Positions 36,241 to 49,968 are shown, counted from the stretch's first letter. The stretch is 64,000 bases of DNA from Arabidopsis thaliana (GCF_000001735.4 NC_003071.7:18327443-18391442), one strand, 5' to 3'. Notes: generated from the sequence alone by a model not told the origin. Translations and numbers: made by a program.

Positions 36241-37429
36241 GACGACAAAGTTGACCAATTAGATGCCACGTCATCAAGACTAATTGTAATTTGTCAAGTG
36301 GTCCCCGCTTCGTAGAGCCCAAAGACGAAATCTTATTCACGTGCTTGTAAATTACCAATATGCCCTTCTTAAGTTCCGGTGAACGATTCAAAGTCAACGA
36401 CGACCCCCATGGGTCGATCTAAAAAAGAGTTGACTGGAGGATAAACAATAAAAATATACAACATTAGGCTATATATTTGTTGAACATTAAAAAAAGTTAT
36501 AAAATTTGTTGAACAAGAAAAGGTTATAAATTTAGAATCTACACACAACAAAACGAGGACTTGAAGACCTCGTTGTTTCCTAAAGACTGAAATCTGTTGT
36601 TCCTAATGATATGAACATCATTAGGCGCAAAGTATCTAATTTGAATTGTGCGTGCATGTTTTTTCTTTTTAATTATTGACTTATTGTGCATGCATGTTAA
36701 TTTACGATTCTAATTTCTAAAGCATTAGCCTCTTTCGTAACTTAGTGGAACTTTAAGTTACAAAAAAAATTATGAAAATCCATTCGATTAATTAGGTGTA
36801 GTTGGATTTGGGTCACCATGGAACTCATTTATATTATTGACCTGTCCTTTTCTCACTTGATCTATTGTTTATTTAGAGAATATGGTAACTGTTACAAGAT
36901 GTTTGGTAAATTATAGCCTAACCAAGCTAACATAAACGTAAATAATATCGAATAACTCAATTTTGAAGGTGAAAATGGATTATTGATTATTATTTATATA
37001 CTATGGACTATGGAGATTGGAGACAGACAATATTCACGGTAAGAATAATCGACAATGGACAAATTTAATATCAAATTAAAAATAAAAAAATATATTAAAA
37101 TATGCTAGTGTGCTGAAAATTTTGAAGTTGACCGGTCTTCTTGATATTTTTTGTAACAAACAAAAAAACTAGCTGCAATAGGACTCAATCAATACGATTG
37201 AAAAAATAATAAAAATCCCATAAAAAAATAATTGTAATCCTAGTTTGACTTCTCAATTCTCTGCATCTCTCAATCACGCATTTATATATCATATCATTCA
37301 AGCCTTTTTATCTTAGTGTCTCTCTATAACCAGAGAAATTATTTCAAGATCTACTTCTCATCATCGTTCTTTTCTTATCTCTTCTTGTCCAACTTCTTCT
37401 GAATCAAGACAAGAGAAAAGCAACCAAAG
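36241..37429 (+). promoter_or_regulatory. PEN2 upstream region with W-box cores and TATA box
   Basis: TTGAC[C/T] W-box cores occur at 36251-36256, 36430-36435, 37128-37133 and 37245-37250 on the plus strand, and AGTCAA at 36392-36397 on the minus strand. A TATATATC box lies at 37283-37290, about 140 bases before the ATG. W-boxes are WRKY-factor sites, which fits a defence gene, but the words are short and none is proven here. Confidence 0.45.
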
Positions 37430-40073
37430 ATGGCACAGTGAGTGTTCTGTTTCTTTTTCTCTGATGTCAACCGTTTCAAGATTCTTATAGTAAGAGAAAT
37501 TATATTGACAATCTTTAATGTTTTGAAATTAATCTGCAGTCTTCAAAGAACATTTCCTACTGAGATGTCAAAAGGTAGAGCTAGCTTTCCAAAAGGCTTT
37601 CTCTTTGGAACTGCTTCATCTTCTTATCAGGTAAATCAGTTCGAATCAAGAACTATAAAAAAACATTACAAGATCAAAATGATATTTACTTTTAAGTTTT
37701 GTTTTTTTCTTTGTATTAGTACGAAGGAGCAGTGAATGAAGGTGCGAGAGGACAAAGCGTGTGGGATCATTTCTCCAACAGGTTTCCTCACAGAATCAGT
37801 GATTCTAGCGACGGAAACGTTGCCGTTGATTTCTACCATCGTTACAAGGTACTTTTCTTCTCTTCTTGTTCTGTTTTTTTTTTCGATTTCTTACTTGTCA
37901 AGGTAATTTAGTTACAAGACTTGAAGATCTGTGATTGATTTCTTGTACAGGAAGATATTAAGAGAATGAAGGATATAAACATGGATTCGTTTCGGCTTTC
38001 CATTGCTTGGCCACGAGTTCTACCTTGTAAGTATATCATCAGTTTCGAAACCTTATTTTAACGACAATCGATCGCCGTTTCAAAATCGATACTAATCTTT
38101 GAAAACAAAAACAGATGGCAAAAGGGATAGAGGAGTTAGTGAAGAAGGAATTAAGTTTTACAATGATGTTATTGATGAACTCTTAGCCAATGAAATCACT
38201 CCTCTTGTTACTATCTTTCATTGGGACATACCACAGGATCTTGAAGATGAATACGGCGGTTTTCTAAGCGAGCAGATTATGTAAGCAAAATTCATTTATT
38301 TGAAATTTGAACAAGTTGTGGAGATATTTATGTTAGGTGATGTGTATATGCAGAGATGACTTCAGAGACTATGCGAGTCTCTGCTTCGAGAGATTTGGGG
38401 ACAGAGTGAGTCTGTGGTGCACAATGAATGAGCCGTGGGTCTACAGTGTCGCGGGCTATGACACAGGAAGGAAAGCGCCAGGACGGTGCTCCAAGTATGT
38501 TAATGGCGCTAGTGTTGCTGGAATGTCGGGATACGAGGCATATATTGTGAGCCATAACATGCTTCTAGCGCACGCAGAAGCAGTGGAAGTGTTTAGAAAA
38601 TGTGACCATGTAAGTTAAAAAATTTCCCTTAATAGATAATATTTGTCATTTTCCAATACTATGTTCTGTTGTATTGATCTGATTTGAATACAATGCAGAT
38701 TAAAAACGGACAAATTGGGATTGCGCATAATCCACTTTGGTACGAGCCATATGATCCGAGTGATCCAGATGATGTCGAAGGATGTAATCGAGCTATGGAC
38801 TTCATGCTTGGTTGGTAAGTCATGACTAAAAAGTCAAGTAAATAATCTTCATTACGAATCTACATATAAATAGATGGGTCAATTAGCTTTGAGGCACAAG
38901 TTCACAAAACCGTTTTTGATTGTCTTCTTGTGGCGATATGTTGGCAGGCATCAGCATCCGACTGCTTGTGGAGACTATCCAGAAACGATGAAGAAATCAG
39001 TTGGAGATAGATTACCGAGTTTTACACCAGAACAATCTAAGAAACTTATAGGCTCTTGCGATTACGTTGGTATAAACTACTATAGCTCGCTTTTCGTGAA
39101 GAGTATCAAACACGTGGATCCTACGCAACCTACTTGGAGAACTGACCAAGGCGTTGATTGGATGAGTATGTCTTTTTTTGGTGATTATGATTTATGAATA
39201 ATAATGATGGAAACTTTGTGACTAACTTTTGGCTCATACTAAAACACTTTGCAGAAACCAACATAGATGGGAAACAAATAGCAAAACAAGGAGGATCAGA
39301 GTGGAGTTTCACATATCCAACAGGACTCAGAAACATTTTGAAGTATGTGAAAAAAACTTATGGCAATCCTCCCATTCTCATAACTGAAAACGGTAAAACA
39401 AACTTAAGTTTCTCTGTTTCTGTGTCTCTGTTTACTCTGTTTATATGTTTCTGTTTCTCTCAAGACCTCATGCAACATTTTCTATAATAATCTCAGGGTA
39501 TGGTGAAGTAGCGGAACAGAGTCAGAGTCTTTATATGTACAATCCTTCAATCGACACAGAGAGATTGGAGTACATTGAAGGACATATCCACGCTATTCAT
39601 CAAGCCATCCAGTAAGTTAGATATATATGACTAGAGTTCTTTTAAGTATATCTGAAAATCCCTGAAGAAAACCTAATTATTTACTCTGTCTTGAATTTAA
39701 CAGTGAAGATGGAGTAAGAGTGGAAGGTTATTACGTATGGTCATTGCTAGATAACTTCGAGTGGAACAGTGGATATGGTGTGAGATATGGTTTATATTAC
39801 ATTGATTACAAAGATGGGCTTAGACGATACCCGAAAATGTCGGCGTTATGGTTGAAAGAGTTCTTGAGGTTTGATCAAGAAGACGATTCTTCGACGTCTA
39901 AGAAAGAAGAGAAGAAAGAGAGCTATGGAAAACAGTTATTGCATTCTGTTCAGGACAGTCAATTTGTTCATTCGATTAAAGACAGTGGTGCGTTACCTGC
40001 GGTTTTGGGGAGCTTGTTCGTTGTGTCTGCAACTGTTGGTACTTCTCTGTTCTTCAAAGGAGCTAATAATTGA
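37430..40073 (+). CDS. PEN2: Atypical myrosinase PEN2 (GH1, tail-anchored)
   Basis: Eleven exons: 37430-37437, 37540-37630, 37720-37848, 37951-38026, 38115-38280, 38354-38609, 38699-38814, 38948-39165, 39255-39392, 39497-39611, 39704-40073, giving 560 residues. The first coding exon is 8 bases. There is no signal peptide, unlike its four neighbours. Acid/base Glu183 (CTMNEP) and nucleophile Glu398 (LITENG) are both present, so it is an EE-type enzyme. Lys197 lies in [12 protein letters not shown]. The C-terminus has an acidic/Lys linker and a hydrophobic helix (~534-555) before KGANN, a tail anchor. PEN2 is known to hydrolyse indole glucosinolates at peroxisomes and mitochondria in pre-invasion resistance to fungi, together with PEN3 export and PCS1. 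Three introns present in the neighbours are exactly absent here. Confidence 0.97.
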
Positions 40074-43000
40074 AACAGAAGAAACAAAATTTTAAAAAAT
40101 TGTTGGGATTTGTTGTTGTTCTTGAAAGATTGAAAAAGAACTATGTGATACTTTGTACTATTCTTTTCTATAATTTATTGTGTGTTTTGTTATTGAAAAC
40201 TTGTGTGGTCTATTAGTTGAGAAAGATTCAGTGTCTCCCAAGTTAGCGAGTGTATTTTACTGAAGCTGTTTATATGTGCCTGAACGATCGGCCCTTTAAG
40301 TAGTTCCTAAAACTAGCCCATATTTAGTGATCTCATTATTCGTTATCCTCTGTAATTCAATTTCCACATTGAAAAATTAGGCCTAGTCTCATACCCTTCT
40401 TTTAATGTAGAAATTGAATTAATTTTTGCTACCCAAGCGGTTTCCATTTCGAACAACAGATTTGTCAAAAAAAGAAAAAAAAAAAGGTGTAATTCTTTTA
40501 ATTTGAAAAAAATTCAAAAAAATTCATTGGCTGAATTAGGGCATCCCGTTGGAAAAGAAAAGAAAAAAAAAACAATATGGGCTTCAAATTTAAATATGGA
40601 CATATTTGGGCTTCATTCTTAGAGCCCATAACGAACATACCCGGTCAGTTCCGGAACCCGTCAATTCCGGTCATTTGCATTATTTATTGTTCTCTCTTTT
40701 TCTTTCTTTTTTCTCTTTTTTTTTTTTTTTTTTTTTGGTCTTTCAAATTCTAGTTTATAATCCTGATCTTAATTATTTCTTGATATATAATGTCAGAAAT
40801 TGGCATATATGAATATTTTTCTATCTATCACAACAGTCATCAAGCTTTAAAAGAAATAATTTTGATCAGGATTATAAAATTGGAATTGTTATAAACTCCG
40901 TAGCAAAATAAAAGGGGGTAATACTAACTAATGCAATGGAATGCAATAAAGAAAACCACATGGGAAGTAAAGAGAAGACAAAGGTCACATGCCAATGCCA
41001 TAATTCTAGTGTTTGTTCCCTCTCTACTATACCTCCATTCTTCTTGTTCCCATCTTTTTTTTCTTCCTCTCCTCTCTTATCTTCTTTCCTTAAAACTTTT
41101 TTTTTTAGGTTTTTGATAGCTACGAAAAATTAGACATTTTCTCGTAGTCTTTTACAAAATACGGTTGATACGACACATTGAACGTCCATTCCAAATGTTG
41201 CGCAAAGCGTTTTTGGTGTTTCTTAAGCTATTAACACAACACTCACCACTTTATGGATATTTTTGACTAAGAGTATTGTTTCATCCGGATTGATAAGATC
41301 TATGTAATAAATATACGACAAGCGAAAAAAAAAACTTAAGAATTAAGATAATGATAACAAAATTAATCGACAGACAGAGTCCAGGTTCCTAGTCTAGTAA
41401 TAATGAAGGATAAGACATTGTCGTCGGCTTTAAATGGGCCATGAACCCATATGTGAGACTTCTTCATGTGAGCCATCAAATTTGGGGGCACCCTTTGTTT
41501 TTCTTTTTCTTTTACCCTTTTCTCCGATTATGCTGGTTTACTGAATTAATACTTCTCTGCGTTGACCTGCTTGTGTATATTCAAGTCAAAGGGGCTTGAT
41601 CGTCTTTCCCCAAGAAGATTAAAACTGGAAGGAAAATAATTTTGAAAACGATCGATGGTGATGATGATGTGGTTGGCCACTAAGTTTGGCCAATCGGCTT
41701 CTGTTAATGTCTTTGGTTCCCATATGATTGGCGTATTGTGATTGAGACCAAAAGTCCAAACCTTATATCTGTTTGGTCCATTCCATTGTATACAACCCTG
41801 GTATACTACATTAATTAAGTTTGCCTACTTAACAAGGCACTTGTGGGGATCTGATTGACCTTCAAATTAGAATTAGACAAATTAATCAATCCCTTCGATC
41901 GATTGTTATACAAATGTGATTTTCATCATTGTATCCATTGATGTTTTAGTCGTATAATCATTCTGGATATGTATCATTTACACAATGGTGCGATCTTGTC
42001 CAAACAACCAAAACCTAACGATTGCTCAGTTAATTAACTATTTTGGATTTATTAAAACATATTTAGGTACGACTTAAGTGTTTGGCTAGTTAAATCCATC
42101 GTTTTCTCATCAATAATCCAAATATGTCTATGTCATTTATATACTATACTACAAAACATGAGAAAGTGATCGCCTTACCTTGCGATGGGGATAAGAGAAG
42201 AGAGTGCTCAGTTTTTTTTTTCTCACATGAGGATGGTCCCATCATGTTTTCACATCTTTTATAAGTGTTCATTGAAACTTGTACCATCAACGTCTCTTCG
42301 TTATGATATCATTATTAAAACTTTCATTATCCTTTTCTGCGATCGATTGGAAACTTTGGATCTTGGGTTTAGTGGGAGGCCTTATCACGTTATTAATTTA
42401 GTTCATTAGAGTAATGATTCGAAGAGCGCACAAAATGGAGTATAGTTTTTCTTTTTCTAGTTACCTATAGATCGTGTTTACTTGATTTTCAAGTTCCAAG
42501 TACCTTTCCACTTTTTATTTTATCTAATCATTTTTCCCTCCTCACGTCCACAAAACTCAAAATTAAGAATGTGTCATCTCCAAAAATTCTACGAATATAA
42601 AATTGTCACGTGGCAAATTTCCACAAATCCACAGAACATAGAAAACACGCAAGTACATTAGTGTTTCATACGCAAACAAACATCTCCCATTCTCAACTAT
42701 GATTGCAATATTTGAAAGCCAATAATGCTCTCTGGATTTGTTTACACAATTGAAAAATGTATACTTAAGTTAAGGTTATTATAATTGCATCATCATGGTG
42801 TTTTGTTTTTGTAATGTAAGGAAAAATCATGATCATTCCATCATAATATTAGGTTTTCGAATCATGTATTAACACGAACAAAGTACTTCTTTCATCATAT
42901 AAATCTTTATTGTTACTCTTAATTATAACAATAGAAAATGTCCTTGAAGTAGTCATTACTGATTTTACCAAAGATTACTACGTGAAGACCTCTTTAGGGT

Positions 43001-45600
43001 TTCGACTTTCGAGATACATGATATCGCTATAATAGTTCCACTTGTGGTCTAAATATTAAAAAGAACATATATCAAAACAACTTGTGAAACTACTGTGTCT
43101 TTCTTAATGATTATCTTGGCATATAAAATTCAGGAGATGAGGTTGTTCTGATAAGAAAGTCTCAGTTAGAGGTTTAACCATAAAAACAAAGTCTTAATGG
43201 TGGTTCAACTCCTAGTTGTCATCCATATGTCCCATCGTAAATGCATCAAGCCATCAAGACAAGGGAAAATAATAATCCTAATCATAACTAATTACTTAAG
43301 AAACTTATGATTCTTAACCAAGTTGATGTACCAACCAATAGCACCATCTCTTTATTAGTTGATTATTCTGATTTTTTTAAAGCTGGACGGATTAGATGAC
43401 TGAATCGTTTATGAAATTTAAATATTGTATAAGTACACCCTATCACCAAATCAAGAACACGAAGTATATTAACTATGGATGGTAGGAGTTGTTAAGCTAA
43501 ATAAGTTGTTACAAATGACGAATGCATCTAGAAGTGAAAGGATTAGCATGATTAAGATAGCTTCGTCCTTATTGCTTAATGATTAGGGTTTCGAGTACTC
43601 TATTCTATATAATTAACTAATTAAAACCTCTGGAATTTTCTGTAACCGGTATTCAATTATGTATTTGAGACAACGACATTGTACTAGCTCAATACATGAG
43701 ACATACTATTGAACATTAGTTTAATTACTTATTACATATGGTTAAATTATTCCTAATTACATATAATATGGCATATATAGTTTTCGTCTATTTTGATGCA
43801 CGCATGTCCAACTTCAATACCGTCGAAGAGGGATAAGAAAATTCTTAAAATTATTGAGCAAGTTCTTGATATTCTTCCGTTTTATTTCTTTTTGGTCCAT
43901 ATTCTTATCAGGAAAACAAATACTATGCACTAATAAATTTCTGTGTGTATTTATTGAATTTGAAAACGGCACAAAGGGGGAACATGAAGGCAGATCTACA
44001 GTCGCACATGAAATGGAGATTAAACAAATAATCTTACGGTAAGATTCGCATTTTGTTCTAACTCGAGGAAGTGGTGCAACGTGATGACATTCTAAAACTC
44101 CACTAATCCAATGGTTCCCTAAAATTCCGACGAATATTAAATAACGTAATATTCTATGAATAAGTCTAATTTTGTTTTTGCATCAACTTCGAATAATGTC
44201 ATTTGGATAAGGACGAAGCATGTACTCGTCATTCGTCTGCGTCCATCACAAGCTAAATACTAAACCAAAATTATTGATCATATTATTGGTTGCTCCATTT
44301 TCATTCCCTTATATATGCTGTTGTTCCTATATATACCGGAATCCGTATATCTCAATACTACATCGCTAGATCAACACAACAATTATTTCCATATTATCAT
44401 CCTCAAAGTTTGAGCATCTGAATTTCACAATCAGACCCAAGAAACAGCTACTTATTACTTGAGTCGATACAGAATCAAAACATATATTCATTTTGATCTA
44501 TAGTATGAGATACTTATAAGAATATAAGTAATTACTTAGATAATTTTTTTTACTTATTCCTCCAGGACTCCATCCACTAACTGGTCTAATTGGGTAGGTA
44601 CATGATTTTCATTACTATTGTAATCATTAATGGTCATTATTAACTAGGTCAGCGTCTCTGTATGATACAAATGTATATTCTTATTGTTAAAAATGCAGTA
44701 TTAACTTAACATTGATACCAAAAATAAATTAAAAAATGTAGTATTAACTTTGCAGTATTTATAGATATATTTAAATGGATAGTCAGACACTAAATAAGGA
44801 CAGACAGATCTAGCAAGGCCAAACGATATTAAACCCCATTTTATCTGATTTAATTAATTAAATATCATTTTCGGTAACCAACCAGAATATTCAAGTCCAC
44901 ACGAAATACATAATACTATTGTATACTTGAACTCTTCAAACTTCTACGTCATATGATGTTCACAAGTTTCTAATTTAGAATATTCAAAACAGCTTTGGAC
45001 TCATTTTTTTCTTGTAGAGTCGGTACATACGCAATAACCACATTTAGTCATTAGATTCAATTATCTATGTTTTATTTCGCTTTCAAAAGTTTAGTAGTGT
45101 AGAAATTTGTCCATTGTACCATAATGTAATTGAGGTAGAACAATAGAACATGAAATCATTTAACAAAAACAAAATCGAATATTATAGTCACGAATAAAAA
45201 ATAACTCGCATCAATCTCTATGTTTGGTTAATAAGAATATTGGACAGTGAAAAGTCGTACTTTAATTTTTCCCATAATTCGACGTGAGACATGTGAGTGG
45301 CCGCAGGGAGACACGTGGCGGTTAATAAGACGTTAGACTGACCTGACGTGGACGAGAATACCGATGTGTCAAGTGGATTCCAGCTGGCAGCCACTTGGAT
45401 AAAGAGAGTTGGATATAACTTGTAATGTAATTCAACACAAAAAAAAAAAAAAACAAATTCTAAGAAATTACCTTAATAACATATGACCAAGCTTACTTTT
45501 TTTGTAAGATGTCATAATAAGTCTTCTTTTAATGCCCCATTTAATTTCCCTCTTAAGATGAAGAAAAAATTATATCTTACTCTATAGTTAAAATATAGAA
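40074..45600. other. Long intergenic region without a supportable gene
   Basis: AT-rich. Short ORFs here lack domains and codon regularity. T-rich runs lie at about 40699-40736. At 44310-44600 there is a promoter-like TATATATACC, a C/A-rich leader and a splice-acceptor-like TTATTCCTCCAG followed 28 bases later by a donor-like GTAGGT, but no ORF. I see no RNA gene I can name. Confidence 0.5.
45295..45420. promoter_or_regulatory. GC-richer island with G-box/ABRE-like words
   Basis: ACACGTGGCG at about 45312-45321, with nearby GACGTGG and TGTCAAGTGG, in an otherwise AT-rich gap, ~1.6 kb before the O-fucosyltransferase. ACGTGGC is the ABRE/G-box core. The target gene is unclear. Confidence 0.35.
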
Positions 45601-45630
45601 CTCACTCTCTGGTCTCTACCAAAAAAAAAT

Positions 45631-45631
45631 A

Positions 45632-45678
<47 letters not shown>
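45631..45678. repeat. (TA)n microsatellite
   Basis: About 48 bases of almost pure TA, broken once by TATGTATA. It is a simple repeat likely to vary between accessions. Confidence 0.9.
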
Positions 45679-45682
<4 letters not shown>

Positions 45683-47004
45683 TCACTTGTAGATAATAAC
45701 TTGTTGACCAAACTTACATAATTCTATAATATTATAGCAATCATTTCTTTAGGGTATATTCGAGGAGCCAAAGGAAATGTTTGATATTTTATAATATAAT
45801 TGAAATTAATTACTAATTGTTTTTAGGTATAGGGCTTATTAGGAGAAGTGTATTCACAGGCTGTCGTGTGAGCTTTATTTAGCTTTTGTTCTTCGAATGA
45901 TGCAAATAAACAGCTGGCCGTATCACAACAAGACACTGTCATCGTTGTTGGTGTACGCAAAGGATGGATATACACATTTTTGTGTTTCTATTCGTAATTA
46001 TGGTTTGTGTAATTTTTGAACTTTCACAAATTGACATCAATAAATTGGTCTCTTTCGGACATATTTTATATTATTTGAAATGAAAAGTGATTGGGGTTCT
46101 CCTTTTTTCTTATTCTACTATATCATAACATAGCATTAATTTTTGTTGTTGTTAAAACTCATATTAAAATTATGCGACAAGTAATCTAATTAATTTTAAA
46201 ACTTTGATTCTATTTAGAAATTTATCATAAAACCCAAAATTTAATCATCTAAAAAACTAAAACATAGAACAAACAAATACATAGCCAGTCTTTGGCTATA
46301 AGCCATGGCAACCAATTCGTTTGGTAATTTGTCATCTTCTAAGTTTGAAGAAACTGCAAATTATTCAAAAAATATTGTTTGACAAAAAGACGAGTGTATC
46401 ATCATTCCCATTCATTACCTCATAAATATTTGAAGCACATTTTTCTACATATTATTTTGTTTCTACTTAAAGCATGTTTAATTGAATAGACTTTGATATC
46501 CAGTATGGCTCATTATTCATATGCCGAAATGAATTCAAAACTTATTGATGGACCTACCAAAAACTCCCAATGACTTTATCATAAGGTTCATAACACACAC
46601 AAAAAAACGCATTTTTGTGGTCTCTTCTCTTAATCACAGATTTTTTTTTCTTAAAAAAACTTTCTCTAATCAAAGTTAAAGAAAAGAAATTACAGTCAAA
46701 ACAATTAAATTAGTATTTTAATTAACAAAACAGTTAAACAAATTCAAAATAAAAACTGCCATGTGGTCTCTTTCTTCTCTGTTTCTCTCTCCCTTCCTTT
46801 AAGAACGCGTTTGCAGACTTTGATCAGACTTCGCGTTCCCGCCGCCCATCTCCCTCTCTCTCTCTTTTTCTCTCTCACACGTTTCTTTTTTGTCTCTCTC
46901 CCTGATTCATCGCCGTAGCTGTGTGACCGAACATTGCTGCGAGTTCCTCAAAACCCAAATCTTTCTTCCTCAAAGACTCTGTTTTTTCTTTCTTCCTTTC
47001 TTCA
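45679..47004. other. Promoter and leader of the O-fucosyltransferase gene
   Basis: No gene is seen up to ~46750. The last 200 bases carry CT-rich tracts (46848-46888), characteristic of plant 5' leaders, before the ATG at 47005. Confidence 0.5.
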
Positions 47005-48993
47005 ATGGCGTTATCGAAAAACAGTAACAGTAACAGCTTTAACAAGAAGAAAGTTTCGTATATCTCAGTCCCTTCTCAGATCATAAACTCTTTATCATCT
47101 TCCTCATTACAATCTCTTCTTGTTTCTCCCAAGAAATCATCAAGAAGCACCAACAGATTCAGCTTCTCTTATAGGAACCCTAGAATCTGGTTCTTTACTC
47201 TCTTCCTCGTCTCACTCTTTGGAATGTTGAAACTCGGTTTCAACGTTGACCCAATCTCTCTCCCTTTCTCACGTTACCCTTGTTCAACGACCCAACAACC
47301 ACTAAGCTTCGACGGAGAACAAAACGCTGCATCCCATCTTGGTTTGGCTCAAGAGCCGATTTTGTCTACTGGGTCATCGAATTCGAATGCGATTATACAA
47401 TTAAACGGTGGAAAGAACGAGACTTTGTTAACGGAAGGTGATTTCTGGAAGCAACCTGATGGGTTAGGGTTTAAGCCCTGTTTGGGATTTACAAGTCAAT
47501 ATAGAAAAGATAGCAATTCGATTTTGAAGAACAGATGGAAGTATTTGCTTGTTGTTGTCTCTGGTGGGATGAATCAGCAAAGGAATCAGATTGTTGATGC
47601 TGTTGTGATCGCTAGGATCCTTGGAGCTTCTTTAGTTGTTCCTGTTTTGCAGGTTAATGTCATTTGGGGAGACGAAAGGTATAAACTTTAAACTCATTAT
47701 AATCTCTTAAAGAAGAAAGTAATAAGATTGTGACATTGTTGATCTAATTGTTTGTTTTGTTGCAATTTTAGTGAATTTGCGGATATATTCGATTTGGAGC
47801 ATTTCAAGGATGTTTTAGCAGATGATGTTCATATAGTTTCGTCTTTACCTTCTACACATGTTATGACGAGACCTGTTGAAGAGAAGAGGACTCCACTTCA
47901 TGCTTCTCCTCAATGGATTCGTGCTCATTATCTTAAGCGAGTAAGATTTCTTACCAAAACAATACCATTTTGAAGTGTTTCTTTGTTTGACTAGATTGAG
48001 CTAATAATAGTGTTTTATTTCCTCTGTTTTTGCAGATTAACAGAGAAAGAGTTTTACTTCTCCGTGGACTCGATTCAAGACTCTCCAAAGACCTCCCTTC
48101 AGATCTTCAGAAACTCCGATGCAAGGTTGCTTTCCAAGCGCTTAGATTTTCTCCGAGGATTCTTGAACTCGGTAATAAACTAGCTTCAAGAATGCGTAAC
48201 CAAGGACAGTATCTCTCACTTCATCTAAGAATGGAGAAAGATGTTTGGGTTAGAACTGGTTGTCTCCCTGGTTTAACTCCCGAGTACGATGAAATAGTCA
48301 ACAGCGAAAGAGAACGACACCCTGAGCTTCTTACCGGTAGATCAAACATGACTTATCACGAGAGAAAACTTGCCGGTTTATGCCCTTTAACTGCTCTAGA
48401 AGTCACAAGGTATTATACCAACTCTATGAACAAATCCTTTTGCTTATGTTTTTTCAAGTAATACTAACATTTTGTTGTCATTCTACAGGCTGCTTAAAGC
48501 ATTAGAAGCTCCAAAGGATGCGAGAATCTATTGGGCAGGAGGAGAGCCTCTAGGAGGAAAAGAGGTTTTGGAGCCACTAACTAAAGAATTCCCTCAGTTC
48601 TACAACAAGCACGATCTTGCTTTACCTGGCGAGCTTGAACCATTTGCCAACAAAGCTTCGGTTATGGCTGCTATAGACTACATTGTCTGCGAAAAGAGCG
48701 ATGTTTTCATACCGTCTCATGGAGGAAATATGGGACACGCGTTACAAGGGCAAAGAGCTTACGCTGGTCACAAGAAATACATCACTCCTAATAAGAGACA
48801 GATGCTTCCTTATTTCATGAACTCGTCGCTTCCTGAATCGGATTTTAACAGAATTGTGAAAGATCTTCATCGAGAATCGCTAGGACAGCCGGAGTTGAGA
48901 ATGAGCAAAGCTGGTAAAGATGTTACAAAACATCCTGTTCCAGAGTGTATGTGCTCGGATAGACAACAACAAGAACAACAGTCCGATGCTTAA
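47005..48993 (+). CDS. Plant O-fucosyltransferase family protein (GT106-like), Golgi type II membrane protein
   Basis: Four exons: 47005-47678, 47772-47940, 48036-48409, 48489-48993, giving 573 residues. A short Ser/Lys-rich cytosolic tail is followed by one membrane segment (~61-79, WFFTLFLVSLFGMLKLGF), a linker, and the catalytic domain from about 155. O-FucT landmarks: KYLLVVVSGGMNQQRNQIVD near the start of the fold, SLHLRMEKDVW (~342-352), and the C-terminal donor-site block DVFIPSHGGNMGHALQGQRA with KYITPNKR. The usual Asp/Met after HLR-E-D is Val/Trp here, a mild family variation. The protein probably transfers fucose or a related sugar to cell-wall glycans or proteins in the Golgi; the acceptor is not predictable from sequence. 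Some family members act in pectin synthesis or cell adhesion. Confidence 0.88.
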
Positions 48994-49968
48994 GCCTTGA
49001 AGGACATTTTGGACATTATTTGGTGCGCGGAAAATGAAGAAGACGCCGATTTTTTCCCGATCACCCGGAAGATTGATTGAGGAAGACGATTCATGGTGGT
49101 TCGTGCGATATTCTTTTAGTTCGGGTTTTAATCTGATCATTTTTTCAAAATCTTTTGGAGTAAATATATATTCGTTTCAACTGAGGTTATTTTTTTCTTA
49201 CATGTTTTTACGATATACGTGAGAAGTAGAATAGTGAGGTTATAAGATATGATTCTTTGATTCGATTTATTTGGGCTGTAATTATATATTACAGAGTTTG
49301 TATACGGTTCTAGTTGTACTTGTACTATAAATAAAGCAACAGTTAATCATCTCCTCCAACTCTGTTATTTTGTTGAAATTCACCTAACCATAGGTTTACA
49401 TATTCACAAAACTACAAATGTGAGTGAAGTAGCTAAATCATGAATATTTCAGCTACAAACATATTATAACTCATATTCAATTGGTCGACAAAAGATGAGA
49501 CAATATGCTGATGAAGACATAAAAGACGACGTCGCGTTGTGTCTGTTTGGTTTGATGATTAAACGACGGCGTTTTAATTAGGGCTTCGTTTAGTTACAAA
49601 ACGACGCAGTTTGCTTTCTTCACGCTCATAGATTGAAGTCTCGCGAACAGTCTTGTTGGGTTTTGGGTTTTGAGAGACAGAGAGGTTTTGGCTTCCGGGT
49701 CGTTAGTGTTTGATCATCTTCGTATCTCAGAAGGGTGAACTTTGTTGTTTTGGCTTTTGCGTACTGTTGAATCAGCTTTTCCAGGTTTGGTTTCGTTTTC
49801 TGGTTTTTGATTAGAGAACTTAAATTAAGGACCTTTAATCGTTTTATGGTGTGCTTCCAATTCTTTGTTAACAGTTCCGTGAACTCAATTCATAGAGCTA
49901 GTCTGATTATATCTTAGGTTTTAGTGAATTAGTCTGAATATTAATCAGCTGTGAATTGAATGAAACAG
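48994..49968. other. O-fucosyltransferase 3' flank and BCCIP promoter/leader
   Basis: No gene. Three similar ACGACG words cluster at about 49527-49532, 49562-49567 and 49600-49605, just before the likely transcription start of BCCIP. A probable 5' UTR intron spans roughly 49790-49965 (CCAG|GTTTGG to ACAG) but is not certain. Confidence 0.45.

Noticed and set aside
40606-41133. Short ORFs rich in Phe and Ser
   Set aside because: They arise from T- and CT-rich low-complexity DNA.
43854-44042. 62-residue ORF in the long gap
   Set aside because: No recognisable domain, no promoter or splice context, and atypical composition.
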